From Kordiimonadales bacterium IMCC3096 (lineage in GTDB: Bacteria > Pseudomonadota > Alphaproteobacteria > Minwuiales > Minwuiaceae), in contig CP018227.1 in the NCBI GenBank assembly GCA_016865035.1, positions 1,086,001-1,150,000 of the forward strand: a DNA stretch of 64,000 nucleotides, read 5' to 3'. Position 1 is the first letter of the stretch; the number at the start of each line of letters is the position of its first letter. Under the pieces are notes generated by a model. It did no database searches. It was not told the DNA's origin and saw nothing but the letters and a program-made list of their open reading frames with translations. A program made the translations under genes and the position numbers. Shown in pieces: positions 34,087-42,931 of this stretch.

Positions 34087-34896
34087 TCAGGCAGAACGTA
34101 CACCATCGGCAAGGGCTGTCACCAGTTCCACCACATTGGCCACCGCCGCATCGCGGTCATCACCGGCCTTGCCCACCTGATCAACGATGGCCGTACCAAC
34201 CACTGCAGCGTCCGCGACCCGGGCCACCGCCGCCGCCTGCTCCGGCGTCTTGATGCCGAAACCGACTGCGACCGGCAGATCGGTATGGCGCTTCAGCCGT
34301 TCCACCGCTGCGGCGACTGCAACCGTATCCATATGGCCCGCGCCGGTGATCCCGGCAACGGAGACATAATAGACAAAGCCGGATGTGTTCTGCAGCACGG
34401 TCGGCAGCCGCTTGTCATCCGTCGTGGGTGTTGCCAGCCGGATCAGCGAGATGTCCTGCGCCGCCGCGGCAGACAGCAGTTCGGCATCCTCCTCCGGCGG
34501 CAGATCGACGATGATCAGGCCATCCACCCCGGCGGCGGCGGCATCCACCGCGAAGGCGGCGATGCCATGGTTCAGCACCGGGTTGAAATAGCCCATCAGC
34601 ACGATCGGCGTGTCCTGATCGGCCTTGCGGAACCGGGTCACCAGTTCCAGCGTCCGCTTCAGGGTCTGGCCATTGCCCAGTGCCCGCAGACCCGCGACCT
34701 GGATCGCGGGACCATCCGCCATCGGGTCGGTGAAGGGCATGCCGATCTCGATCACGTCGGCACCGGCACCCGGCAGGGCCTCGAGGATGCGCGCGGAGGT
34801 CTCGAAGTCAGGATCCCCACCCATGACGAAGGTGACAAGGCCGGACCGGCCCTGTTCCTTCAGCGCCGCGAAGCGCCGCGTGATACGCGCGCTCAC
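34087..34896 (-). CDS. trpA: Tryptophan synthase alpha subunit
   Basis: 269 residues from GTG 34896, which overlaps the trpB stop (GTGA). An upstream start would run into trpB. Active-site features are the Glu in [17 protein letters not shown], the Asp in [12 protein letters not shown], and the phosphate-binding loops [10 protein letters not shown] and VVGTAIVD. It converts indole-3-glycerol phosphate to indole, which is channelled to TrpB. Confidence 0.96.
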   Translation of the reverse strand: MSARITRRFAALKEQGRSGLVTFVMGGDPDFETSARILEALPGAGADVIEIGMPFTDPMADGPAIQVAGLRALGNGQTLKRTLELVTRFRKADQDTPIVLMGYFNPVLNHGIAAFAVDAAAAGVDGLIIVDLPPEEDAELLSAAAAQDISLIRLATPTTDDKRLPTVLQNTSGFVYYVSVAGITGAGHMDTVAVAAAVERLKRHTDLPVAVGFGIKTPEQAAAVARVADAAVVGTAIVDQVGKAGDDRDAAVANVVELVTALADGVRSA

Positions 34897-36113
34897 AGCT
34901 TCACCCCCAGGGCGTCGGCAACGGTGAAGACGTCCTTGTCCCCGCGACCGCACATGTTCATCAGGATGATGTGATCCTTCGGCAGGGTCGGCGCGACACG
35001 GGCAACATGCGCCAGCGCATGTGCCGGTTCCAGCGCGGGGATGATCCCCTCCAGCCTGGAGCAGAGCTGAAACATCTCCAGCGCCTCCTGATCCGTGGCG
35101 GAGACATACTCGACCCGCCCGGCATCCTTCAGCCAGGCATGCTCCGGCCCGATGCCGGGATAGTCGAGCCCGGCGGAGATCGAATGCGCTTCCTCGATCT
35201 GCCCATCCTCGGTCTGCAGCAGATAGGTCTTGTTGCCATGCAGTACGCCGGGGCGCCCGCCCGTCAGGGAGGCGGCGTGCTTGTCCGTGTCGACACCATG
35301 GCCTGCGGCCTCGACACCGACGATCTGCACGTCCGGGTCGTCCAGGAACGGATGGAACAGGCCCATGGCGTTGGAGCCGCCGCCGATGCAGGCAACGATC
35401 TGGTCGGGCAGGCGCCCTTCCTTCTCCATCATCTGCTGCTTTGCCTCATTGCCGATGACCGACTGGAAGTCACGCACCATGGCCGGATAGGGGTGCGGTC
35501 CCGCCACCGTGCCGATGATGTAGAAGGTGTCGGAGACATTGGTCACCCAGTCCCGCAGCGCCTCGTTCATCGCGTCCTTCAGGGTGGAGGAACCGGAGGT
35601 GACGGGGACGACCTCCGCCCCCAGCAGCTTCATGCGGAACACGTTCGGCGACTGCCGCTCCACATCCACCGACCCCATGTAGACATGGCAGGGCAGGCCG
35701 AAGCGGGCGGCGACGGTCGCGGTTGCGACACCATGCTGGCCCGCGCCGGTCTCCGCGATGATGCGCGGCTTGCCCATCCGCCGGGCCAGCAGGATCTGGC
35801 CCATGCAGTTGTTGATCTTGTGCGCGCCGGTGTGGTTCAGCTCGTCCCGCTTGAAGTAGATCTTCGCGCCGCCGAAATGCTCGGTCAGCCGTTCAGCGTA
35901 GTACATCGGGCTGGGACGCCCGACGTAGTCACGCAGGTAGTAATCCAGTTCCTCCTGAAAGCTGGGGTCGGCCTTGGCCGCCTCATAGGCCTCGTCCAGT
36001 TCCAGGATCAGCGGCATCAGCGTTTCGGCGACATAGCGCCCGCCGTAGTCGCCGAAATGGCCGGTCCCGTCCGGGCCGTTGCGAAAGCTGTTGGGATTGT
36101 TGGTCACAGTCAT
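34893..36113 (-). CDS. trpB: Tryptophan synthase beta subunit
   Basis: 406 residues from the ATG at 36113. The PLP lysine is in [11 protein letters not shown], and the glycine-rich phosphate loop is [13 protein letters not shown]. The opening [15 protein letters not shown] is typical. It makes tryptophan from indole and serine. There are 46 bases to trpF upstream and a four-base overlap with trpA downstream. Confidence 0.97.
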   Translation of the reverse strand: MTVTNNPNSFRNGPDGTGHFGDYGGRYVAETLMPLILELDEAYEAAKADPSFQEELDYYLRDYVGRPSPMYYAERLTEHFGGAKIYFKRDELNHTGAHKINNCMGQILLARRMGKPRIIAETGAGQHGVATATVAARFGLPCHVYMGSVDVERQSPNVFRMKLLGAEVVPVTSGSSTLKDAMNEALRDWVTNVSDTFYIIGTVAGPHPYPAMVRDFQSVIGNEAKQQMMEKEGRLPDQIVACIGGGSNAMGLFHPFLDDPDVQIVGVEAAGHGVDTDKHAASLTGGRPGVLHGNKTYLLQTEDGQIEEAHSISAGLDYPGIGPEHAWLKDAGRVEYVSATDQEALEMFQLCSRLEGIIPALEPAHALAHVARVAPTLPKDHIILMNMCGRGDKDVFTVADALGVKL

Positions 36114-36159
36114 GGAATTGCTTCTTTCTGAAACCCGGCAACCGCCGGGAGAAGGTCTG

Positions 36160-36816
36160 TCACACCGCGTGGACGGCCTGCAGGAAGGCCGTGATCCGCG
36201 CGGGGTCCTTGTGGCCGGGGGCGCGCTCGACACCGGATGAAACATCCACCCAGGGTGCGCCGCTGATGCGGATCGCCTCCGCCACGTTCGTCGCATCGAG
36301 CCCGCCGGAGAGCATCCATGGATGGCCCCAGTCGCGCCCCGCCAGCAGTCGCCAGTCGAACGTCATGCCATTGCCACCCGGCAGGGCATCTTTCGCATCG
36401 TCCGGCGCCTTGGCGTCGAACAGCAGCCATGACGCGGCGCTGTCGTAATCCCCGACAGCGCCGAAATCCTCCGCATGGCGAATCTTGAAGGCCTTCATGG
36501 CCGGCAGGCCGGTGCGGCGGCCGATCTCCGCCACCCGCTCCGGCGTTTCCGATCCGTGCAACTGCACCAGATCCAGCGGCACCCGGGCCAGCACGGCGTC
36601 CAGCAGGGCGTCATCGGGATCGACGAACAGCCCGACCTTCTGAACCCTGTCCGCAACCGAACCAACTTCCGCCAGCAGGGCGGCAGCCTGTTCCGGGCTG
36701 ACCGCACGGGGTGACGGGGCATAGAAGACCAGGCCGATGGCATCCGCACCGCCGGCAAGCGCTGCCCTCAGCGACACGGCATCGTTCAGGCCACAGATCT
36801 TTGCGCGTACAGCCAT
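36160..36816 (-). CDS. trpF: Phosphoribosylanthranilate isomerase
   Basis: 218 residues of the TIM-barrel TrpF family: KICGLNDA with the catalytic Cys, [16 protein letters not shown] with the catalytic Asp, and [10 protein letters not shown] and DVSSGVE for the phosphate. Third step of tryptophan synthesis. The start overlaps the pyrF stop by one base (TGATG). Confidence 0.96.
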   Translation of the reverse strand: MAVRAKICGLNDAVSLRAALAGGADAIGLVFYAPSPRAVSPEQAAALLAEVGSVADRVQKVGLFVDPDDALLDAVLARVPLDLVQLHGSETPERVAEIGRRTGLPAMKAFKIRHAEDFGAVGDYDSAASWLLFDAKAPDDAKDALPGGNGMTFDWRLLAGRDWGHPWMLSGGLDATNVAEAIRISGAPWVDVSSGVERAPGHKDPARITAFLQAVHAV

Positions 36817-37538
36817 CAGCCGATCTCTTCCAGAATGGCCATCGCGGCGGCAGCCGGATCATCGGCGCCGGTGATCGGGCGACCGATCACCATGCGGCTG
36901 GCCCCGGCCCGCATCGCCTCCGCCGGGGTCATCACACGCTTCTGATCGCCCAGCGCGGCACCGGCAGGTCGGATCCCCGGCGTCACCAGCAAGGGCTCCC
37001 CCCCCAGCGCGGCACGCAGCGGCGCGATCTCCTTCGGGCTGCAGACCAGTCCGTCCGCGCCATTGGCAATGGCCAGCCTGCCCAGCCGCACCACCTGTTC
37101 CTCCGCGCCACCGGTCACGCCCGTGTCGGCCAGATCGCTGTCGCTCATGCTGGTCAGTACCGTGACGGCCAGCAGTTTCGGGCGGGCCGCACCAAAGCCT
37201 TCCGCTGCCTCTCGCGCCGCAGCGACCATCGCCGCACCGCCGGAGGCGTGCAGGGTCAGGAAGGCGGGCGCCAGGCTGCGCGCCAGCGAGGTCACGGCAC
37301 CGGCCACCGTATTGGGAATGTCATGCAGCTTCAGATCGATGAACAGGGGCAGACGTTCCCGGATCGCTTCAGGCAGCACGTCATGGACCCCCTGGGGGCC
37401 GTTCGCCATGAAGAACTGCTTGCCCAGCTTGATACCGCCCACTGCCCCGGCGAGCGTCAGGGCGAGGTCGCGCGCCGCCGCCACATCGTCGGTGTCGATC
37501 GCCACGAAGATCGGGTTGCTGGAGACTGGATCAGACAT
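36816..37538 (-). CDS. pyrF: Orotidine 5'-phosphate decarboxylase
   Basis: 240 residues from the ATG at 37538. The family signature FIDLKLHDIPNTV carries the catalytic Asp-Lys-x-x-Asp, and the C-terminal phosphate motif is VIGRPIT. It forms UMP. A longer frame upstream overlaps a divergent gene and is rejected. No Shine-Dalgarno sequence precedes the ATG, and a TATAAC box ends only six bases before it, so translation from a leaderless message is possible. Confidence 0.95.
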   Translation of the reverse strand: MSDPVSSNPIFVAIDTDDVAAARDLALTLAGAVGGIKLGKQFFMANGPQGVHDVLPEAIRERLPLFIDLKLHDIPNTVAGAVTSLARSLAPAFLTLHASGGAAMVAAAREAAEGFGAARPKLLAVTVLTSMSDSDLADTGVTGGAEEQVVRLGRLAIANGADGLVCSPKEIAPLRAALGGEPLLVTPGIRPAGAALGDQKRVMTPAEAMRAGASRMVIGRPITGADDPAAAAMAILEEIG

Positions 37539-37544
37539 GGGGGC

Positions 37545-37572
37545 GTTATAGTCATCCTGAACGCCCGACAAA
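37545..37572 (-). promoter_or_regulatory. Possible promoter of pyrF, leaderless arrangement
   Basis: Reading the minus strand: a weak -35 box (TTTGTC, 37572-37567), a 16-base spacer, and TATAAC (37550-37545), then only GCCCCC before the pyrF ATG. If this -10 is used, transcription would start at or next to the start codon. Confidence 0.35.
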
Positions 37573-37664
37573 ACAAAACTGTGCCGAGACGGAGAGATTT
37601 TCGCTTTTGGGCCCCAGGTGCGCGCGCCAGATAGGAAGCAGCAACGAAACCAGCGGAGGACATC

Positions 37665-38531
37665 ATGGCCACGGCAACAGCATACGCACCACGCCCGACA
37701 GAGACGGAACAAGTGACACCGGTTCCGGCAGTGCGCGCGGACATCATCTATACGGTGACCGACGGACAGCGCCACAAGGCCTTCATCCCGCCGCAGGGCA
37801 CGAATGCCGAGACCCGGCGCACCCACCCGGACCGGCCCGTGACCGTCAGCATCAGGGACGGACGACCGGAGGCCGAGCACTTCCACCTCGACCGCGCCGG
37901 CTTCGCGTTTCGCGCCGTGCCCGCGACCGACATCGACTTCCATGATCCGGTCCAGGTGGAACGCGACTACTACCCGCAGCTCGAGGCATTGCTGAAGGCG
38001 GAGACCGGTGCCAGCCGGGTCCGGATCTTCGACCATACCGTGCGCGTCACGGGCGGTGGCACGGACCAGACGAATCCGACCCGCCTGCCGGTGCATCGTG
38101 CCCACGTGGACTACACGGAGAAGTCCGGACCGACGCGGGTACGCGACCTGATGGGCGACGAGGCAGAAGGCCTGCTGTCGCGGCGTGTGGCGGAGATCAA
38201 CGTCTGGCGGTCGATCACCGGCCCGGTGCTGGCCTCCCCCCTCGCCGTGGCCGAAGCCGACAGCCTGCGGCCCGAGCACCTGATCGCCACCGACCTGGTG
38301 TTCGAGGACCGGGTCGGCGAGATCTACGAGTTCGCCCATGATCCGGCCCACCGCTGGGTCTACTTCCCGGAGATGTCACGGGACGAGGTGCTGTTGCTGA
38401 AGAGCTATGATTCCGCCACGGACGGACGCGCACGCTTCACCCCGCATACCGCCTTCGCGCACCCGGACACGCCTGCCGACGCGCCGGCACGGCAGAGCAT
38501 CGAGGTGCGGGCATTCGTGTTCTTCGACTGA
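37665..38531 (+). CDS. CmcJ/NvfI-family oxidoreductase
   Basis: 288 residues resembling the CmcJ/NvfI group of non-haem iron, 2-oxoglutarate-type oxygenase relatives known mainly from fungal and actinobacterial secondary metabolism. Visible landmarks are RIFDHTVRV, PVHRAHVDYT (a candidate His-x-x-His/Asp metal site), EINVWRSI and RWVYFPEMSRDEVLLLKSYDS. The ATG at 37665 has GGAGG nine bases upstream. No biosynthetic gene cluster accompanies it; its neighbours are pyrF (divergent) and an HlyD protein (convergent). Substrate unknown. Confidence 0.75.
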   Translation: MATATAYAPRPTETEQVTPVPAVRADIIYTVTDGQRHKAFIPPQGTNAETRRTHPDRPVTVSIRDGRPEAEHFHLDRAGFAFRAVPATDIDFHDPVQVERDYYPQLEALLKAETGASRVRIFDHTVRVTGGGTDQTNPTRLPVHRAHVDYTEKSGPTRVRDLMGDEAEGLLSRRVAEINVWRSITGPVLASPLAVAEADSLRPEHLIATDLVFEDRVGEIYEFAHDPAHRWVYFPEMSRDEVLLLKSYDSATDGRARFTPHTAFAHPDTPADAPARQSIEVRAFVFFD

Positions 38532-38551
38532 TGCAGGAAATTGACAGCAGG

Positions 38552-38635
38552 GTGCCGGGGCAGGCCCGGCACCGCTGGCGCAGGGTCAACGGTATCCCTG
38601 GCACCGGGTGGACGCGTTCAGACCACGTCCCCGGT
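38552..38635. repeat. Two hairpins between convergent genes
   Basis: A perfect nine-base stem GGTGCCGGG-gcagg-CCCGGCACC (38552-38574), then ACCGG (38603-38607)/CCGGT (38631-38635) extended by GGACG/CGTCC. They fill the gap between the CmcJ-like gene and the HlyD gene. They could terminate both transcripts, but no T-run is present. Confidence 0.55.
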
Positions 38636-38666
38636 CAGGTCGGTCGGAAACAGGGTGCTCCGAAAT

Positions 38667-39842
38667 TCAGCGGTCGGTACGCGGAATCCCGATCGCGGCA
38701 CGGGCTTCGGTGAGCAGCTTGCGCTCCCGCCCCGTGTCGATGGAGATGTGGGCGGTCATGCCGGCACGCAGCGGCGGGCGGTCCTGGTTCGGCAGCAAGC
38801 GCAGGCGCACCGGCACCCGCTGGACGACCTTGACCCAGTTACCCGTCGCATTCTGGGGCGGCAGGATGGAGAATTCGGCACCGGTTGCCGGGGCAATGCC
38901 CTGCACGGTCGCCTTCCAGGTCACGCCGGGATAGGCATCGACCTCGATCTCCGCCTTCAGCCCTTCATGCACATGGGTGAGCTGGGTTTCCTTCAGATTG
39001 GCCTCGACCCAGGTCTCCCGGTCGTCGACCAGGGCGAAGATCGGCTCGCCCTTCTCGACAAACTCGCCCGGCTCCAGATGGATCGCGGTCACGATCCCGT
39101 TCGCGGGCGCGATGATGCGGGTATAGTCGAGCCAGAGCAGCGCCTGATCACGTGCGGCAGCAGCGGCCAGATAGAGCGGGTGCTTCTCCACGGGGCGGTT
39201 GATGTCGCCGCCAATGGAGATCAGTGCTTCCTTCACCCGTTCCTGCTGCGTCGCGACCCGGCGCTTGGCGGCGGAAAGGTCAGCGGCGGCTTCCTCATAC
39301 TGCGCCGAGGCGGCAATGCCGCGCTTCGACAGGCTGCGGTAGCGTTCGGTCTGGCTTTCCAGATGGCTGATCCGGGCGCGGGTCTCTTCCAGTTCCGCCA
39401 GCGAGGCACGGTAGTCGGACTTCAGACCGGCCACCTGACTGCGGGCACGGGCCAGATCGGCCTCCGTCTCCGCCAGCCTGATCTCGTGCGCGCGGCTGTC
39501 GAGTTCGACGAGCACGTCACCGGCACGGACGCGCTGGTTCTCGACCACATGGACCGCGGAAACCCGGCCATCCAGATCGCTTGAGACGGCGAACTTGGCG
39601 GATTTGACGTAGGCATTCTCCGTGGTGATGTAGCGCCCGCCCAGTGCGTAGCCGAAGCCCACACCGGCAATGACCAGCACCGGAATGACGAAAAGCAGCA
39701 CGAAACGGCGCATCAACCGCTTTCGCGGGCGCGCCGGCTGGGACACTGCCAGACCGCCGTCAGCACTGGCGGCGCCAACTTCCTGACCCTGTGCGTCGGC
39801 GGTGGAGAGTTCCTTGCGTGTGTCGGACAAAACAAACCTCAC
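38667..39842 (-). CDS. HlyD/EmrA-family membrane fusion protein
   Basis: Up to 391 residues. A cytoplasmic tail is followed by one membrane segment (FVLLFVIPVLVIAGVGFGYAL at about residues 47-67), a barrel-sandwich lipoyl half (TTENAYVKSAKFAVSSDLDG), a long alpha-hairpin of coiled coil (about 125-245), and the second half with IIAPANGIVTAIHLEPGEFV. It would bridge an inner-membrane exporter to an outer-membrane channel. No EmrB-type pump or TolC gene is next to it. Start is uncertain between GTG 39842 and TTG 39830; neither has a strong ribosome site. Confidence 0.88.
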   Translation of the reverse strand: MRFVLSDTRKELSTADAQGQEVGAASADGGLAVSQPARPRKRLMRRFVLLFVIPVLVIAGVGFGYALGGRYITTENAYVKSAKFAVSSDLDGRVSAVHVVENQRVRAGDVLVELDSRAHEIRLAETEADLARARSQVAGLKSDYRASLAELEETRARISHLESQTERYRSLSKRGIAASAQYEEAAADLSAAKRRVATQQERVKEALISIGGDINRPVEKHPLYLAAAAARDQALLWLDYTRIIAPANGIVTAIHLEPGEFVEKGEPIFALVDDRETWVEANLKETQLTHVHEGLKAEIEVDAYPGVTWKATVQGIAPATGAEFSILPPQNATGNWVKVVQRVPVRLRLLPNQDRPPLRAGMTAHISIDTGRERKLLTEARAAIGIPRTDR

Positions 39843-39974
39843 AACATTTAAGGAGTCGTATCCTAACTTGTCGGCAGACTACCCACCAGTATCGTTCCTG
39901 CATGGCTCCTCTTCGCCAGTGCATGAGCCAATACTCAACATACCGCCCGAAACGCGCTGTTCTGACCCGCCGGG

Positions 39975-41156
39975 TCAGGCGTCTGGCGTGCCCCCCGCTG
40001 CGGCGTCGATCTCTGCAGCACCGGCACGAATGCGGGGTATGAGTTCACGACCGTAGGCCGTCACGTCGCCCAGCGGATCGAACCCGCGCAGCAGGAAACC
40101 GCCGATCCCCAGCCTGTAGTATTCCAGCATCGCATCCGCGACCTGTTCCGCCGTGCCGACCAGGCAGGTGGTATTGCCCTGTGCGCCATAGGCCTTTGCC
40201 AGCGCCGTCCAGAGTCGCGTGTCATGCACATCGCCGCGCGCGGCCGCCTCCAGGATGCGACGGCCCGACTCATCAGACGCGGCACGGCCTGCGTGCCTGC
40301 CCAGCTCCGCATTCACCTGGGCCAGGATCTCATCCGCCTTCTGCCAGGCTTCCGCTTCGGTCTCCCCCAGTATCGGGCGGATGGACATGTTGAACTGGGG
40401 GGTGCGCCCGAAGACGGCTGCCCGCTTTCGGAAGTCCGCAATGCGTTCTGCCGTCTCCGCCAGCGGCTCGCCGAAGATGGCGAAGACGTCGCAATGTTCC
40501 GCCCCCATCGCCAGCGCGCCCTCCGACGATCCGCCGAAGAACAGCGGCGGATAGGGCTGCTGCAACGGCTGGACGTCGCTCCGCACGCCCTCGAACGCGT
40601 AGAACTCGCCCTTGTGGTCGAACGGGCCGGGCTCGGTCCAGACTCGCCGCATGACCGAGAGGTACTCCGCGGCGCGGCGATAGCGGATGTCCTTCGGCTG
40701 AAAGTCGCCGTCCATGCGCTGCTCGGCATCACTGACGCCGGCAATGATGTGCACGGCGATCTGGCCCTGATGCAGATTGTCGAAGGTGGCGATCTTGCGC
40801 GCCGCCAGCGTCGGCTGGATGAAGCCGGGCCGGTGCGCGATCAGATAGCCCAGCCGTTCGGTGTGTGCCGCCGCGAAGGACGCGACCTGGAACCCTTCGG
40901 CAGACTGGGAGGTATAGCCCACCAGCACCAGGTCATAGCCCGCCGCCTCATGGGCCTGGGCGAAGGTCTTGAGGAACGCCGGCGAAATGCCGCCGGTGAT
41001 GATGTGCACCGTCGCCTCCGTGGCCTGTGGTGCCACGCCGATCATGCCGACAATTCGTACCGGAATGGCTCGATCCTCCCCTTCCGGAGCAACCGTTAAG
41101 GCCTGGTCCGGGATTTCCCCAGGTGCATTCGCGGGAACGACAATGCGGCCAGTCAT
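39975..41156 (-). CDS. LLM-class flavin-dependent monooxygenase (SsuD-like)
   Basis: About 393 residues from the ATG at 41156; an in-frame TTG at 41228 would add 24 residues that do not resemble the family. Typical elements are GMIGVAPQATEATVHII at the first strand, GYDLVLVGYTSQSAEGF, IAHRPGFIQPTLAARKIAT, and LFFGGSSEGALAMGAEHCDV. Such enzymes use FMNH2 and O2 to split alkanesulfonates or related compounds. No sulfonate transporter or flavin reductase lies nearby, so the substrate is open. Confidence 0.85.
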   Translation of the reverse strand: MTGRIVVPANAPGEIPDQALTVAPEGEDRAIPVRIVGMIGVAPQATEATVHIITGGISPAFLKTFAQAHEAAGYDLVLVGYTSQSAEGFQVASFAAAHTERLGYLIAHRPGFIQPTLAARKIATFDNLHQGQIAVHIIAGVSDAEQRMDGDFQPKDIRYRRAAEYLSVMRRVWTEPGPFDHKGEFYAFEGVRSDVQPLQQPYPPLFFGGSSEGALAMGAEHCDVFAIFGEPLAETAERIADFRKRAAVFGRTPQFNMSIRPILGETEAEAWQKADEILAQVNAELGRHAGRAASDESGRRILEAAARGDVHDTRLWTALAKAYGAQGNTTCLVGTAEQVADAMLEYYRLGIGGFLLRGFDPLGDVTAYGRELIPRIRAGAAEIDAAAGGTPDA

Positions 41157-41366
41157 GCCGAAGGGCAAGCCGGTGCGGCACAGGGCAGACGCTCCGCCGG
41201 GTGCAGTTTTTTCTGTCTTCGGGATCAAACTGACGCTAAAGAAAATGGCATGAGCACGTTCATGGAACAGCGACGACGCGGCGGCTGACGTATCGGGTGG
41301 GCACCTGATGCGTGGTTCAGCAGCTTGCCCGCCTTATTGCAGCCACCAGATCGAAGTCGCCTCATA

Positions 41367-41861
41367 ATGTTCCGGATTTCCCACATGGACGCAGAAAGTG
41401 CGTCCCGGTTTCCCGCCATCCTCGACATCTGTTTCGGTCCCGACCGGACGACCAAGATCGCCTATCGGTTTCGCGATGGCGTGCCCCCTTGCGACCGTTT
41501 CGGCCTGGCAGCCTACGCGGACGAGGGCATGATCGGCGGCATCCAGTACTGGCCCTGCCGGGTGGAGGGTGTCACCGCACGTCTGCTCGGTCCCGTTGCC
41601 GTGCTGCCGGCGTGGCGGGGACGGGGCGCGGCGCGGGCACTGGTCAGCCAGAGCATGGAGCTTGTGGCAGAGGCCGGTATCGACCTGGTGGTGCTGGTGG
41701 GAGACGCCGCGCTGTACCGGCAGTACGGATTCTATCCGGCTTCCGCCCAGAGCCTGTTCATCGCGGACGAGAACCCGGAGCGGGTACAGATCCGCCCCCT
41801 CACCCCCGCCGGTGCCGCAGCCTCCGGTGAAGTCTGCACGGCAGGCAAGGTGCTCGCCTGA
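41367..41861 (+). CDS. GNAT acetyltransferase (YhbS-like)
   Basis: 164 residues from the ATG at 41367; a TTG at 41325 would extend it without family similarity. The acetyl-CoA binding motif A is LLGPVAVLPAWRGRGAARAL, followed by LVGDAALYRQYGFYPASA, which is typical of the YhbS subgroup. It acetylates an unknown small molecule or protein. About 210 bases separate it from the divergent monooxygenase gene; I see no clear element in that gap. Confidence 0.88.
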   Translation: MFRISHMDAESASRFPAILDICFGPDRTTKIAYRFRDGVPPCDRFGLAAYADEGMIGGIQYWPCRVEGVTARLLGPVAVLPAWRGRGAARALVSQSMELVAEAGIDLVVLVGDAALYRQYGFYPASAQSLFIADENPERVQIRPLTPAGAAASGEVCTAGKVLA

Positions 41862-41880
41862 CCTCAGTCGTTGCCTGACC

Positions 41881-42774
41881 TCAGTCGCTGCCTGACGTGA
41901 CCGGTTCTGCCGCAACAGGGGCGACACCCAGTTCATCCAGCCGCTCCCGAAAGCTCAGCAGGTCCTGCCAGGCCTGGCGTTTCAGTTGCGGCTGGCGCAG
42001 CAGATAGGCCGGATGGAACATGGGCAGCGCGGGGATCGGGCCGGTCGCCGCCGGATAGTCCCGCCAGCGTCCCCTCTCCCGCGTGATGCGGGCGTCGAAG
42101 TCGAACAGGGCGCTGAGGGCGGAGCCCCCGACCATCAGCAGGGCCTTCGGCGCCACCAGTTCGATGTGGCGCACCAGGAACGGCAGCATCGCGGTTACTT
42201 CCGCAGGGGTCGGCTTGCGGTTGCCGGGCGGACGCCAGAGCACTGTGTTGGTGATGTAGACCGATTGCCGGTCCAGGCCGATGGCCCCAAGCATCCGGTC
42301 CAGCAGCTTCCCCGATTCCCCGACGAAGGGGCGGCCCAACCGGTCCTCGTCACGGCCCGGTGCCTCACCGATCAGCATGATGTCAGCCTCGGGATTGCCG
42401 TCCGCGAAGACAAGCTGCGTTGCCGTTTCGCGGATCGCCAGCCCCTGGAACCCCTCCAGCGCGGCGCGCAGGGCATCCAGGTCGGCGCACTGGGCCGCCA
42501 GTTGCTGCGCGGTGATCGCGGCCTGACGTTCCGATATCACCTCCGGCGATTCCGGGCGGGCGGCAACCGGTCGGGACTGCGGCAGCGGCTCACGGGCAGC
42601 GGGGGCCGCTGCGGTCGTGCGCGCGCGCTCCGGTTCAGCAGGCGCGGCAACAGGCGCGGGTGGCGGTTTCAGCCGATCCGTCGGCTCGGCCCCGATCACG
42701 ACGTCCAGCCCGGCGTCCACCAGAAAGGCGAGCGCCGCCAGATCGGCGTGGAACTGACTTGTGGTATCGGTCAT
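41881..42774 (-). CDS. Uracil-DNA glycosylase-like protein without FeS cysteines
   Basis: 297 residues. After a Pro/Ala-rich N-terminal 75 residues comes a family-4-like UDG fold: IMLIGEAPGRDEDRLGRPFV (motif 1), ITNTVLWRPPGNRKPTP, and the late MFHPAYLLRQPQLKRQAW (motif 2 with His). Family 4 enzymes bind a [4Fe-4S] cluster with four Cys, but this protein has a single Cys (AAQCADL). At two cluster positions it has LWRPP and MLPF instead of KCRPP and CLPF. It probably removes uracil without a cluster, or has another role. Divergent from ETF-QO. Confidence 0.85.
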   Translation of the reverse strand: MTDTTSQFHADLAALAFLVDAGLDVVIGAEPTDRLKPPPAPVAAPAEPERARTTAAAPAAREPLPQSRPVAARPESPEVISERQAAITAQQLAAQCADLDALRAALEGFQGLAIRETATQLVFADGNPEADIMLIGEAPGRDEDRLGRPFVGESGKLLDRMLGAIGLDRQSVYITNTVLWRPPGNRKPTPAEVTAMLPFLVRHIELVAPKALLMVGGSALSALFDFDARITRERGRWRDYPAATGPIPALPMFHPAYLLRQPQLKRQAWQDLLSFRERLDELGVAPVAAEPVTSGSD

Positions 42775-42803
42775 TCATTGAATATACCCCGGATTGACCG
42801 TCG

Positions 42804-42832
42804 CTTGAATTTGTTGTGTTCAAGGCTAGGCT
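42804..42832. promoter_or_regulatory. Inverted repeat and possible promoter before ETF-QO
   Basis: CTTGAA (42804-42809) and TTCAAG (42819-42824) form an inverted repeat with a nine-base spacer. It overlaps a possible plus-strand promoter, TTGAAT (42805-42810), 16 bases, TAGGCT (42827-42832). On the other strand a TATATT box (42786-42781) ends six bases from the glycosylase ATG. Confidence 0.3.
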
Positions 42833-42931
42833 GATCCGTGTTGCGCGGGCTGGCGTATGGCGAACAGGGCCCGCGGTCACGGGTCGTTCGGGGTCGGCGG
42901 GGTCCGGCACAGGTGCAAGGGGAGTCTCTCA

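Noticed and set aside
37539-38351. Extension of pyrF upstream to give over 500 residues
   Set aside because: The added part runs antisense through the CmcJ-like gene and has no family similarity; the ATG at 37538 fits PyrF exactly.
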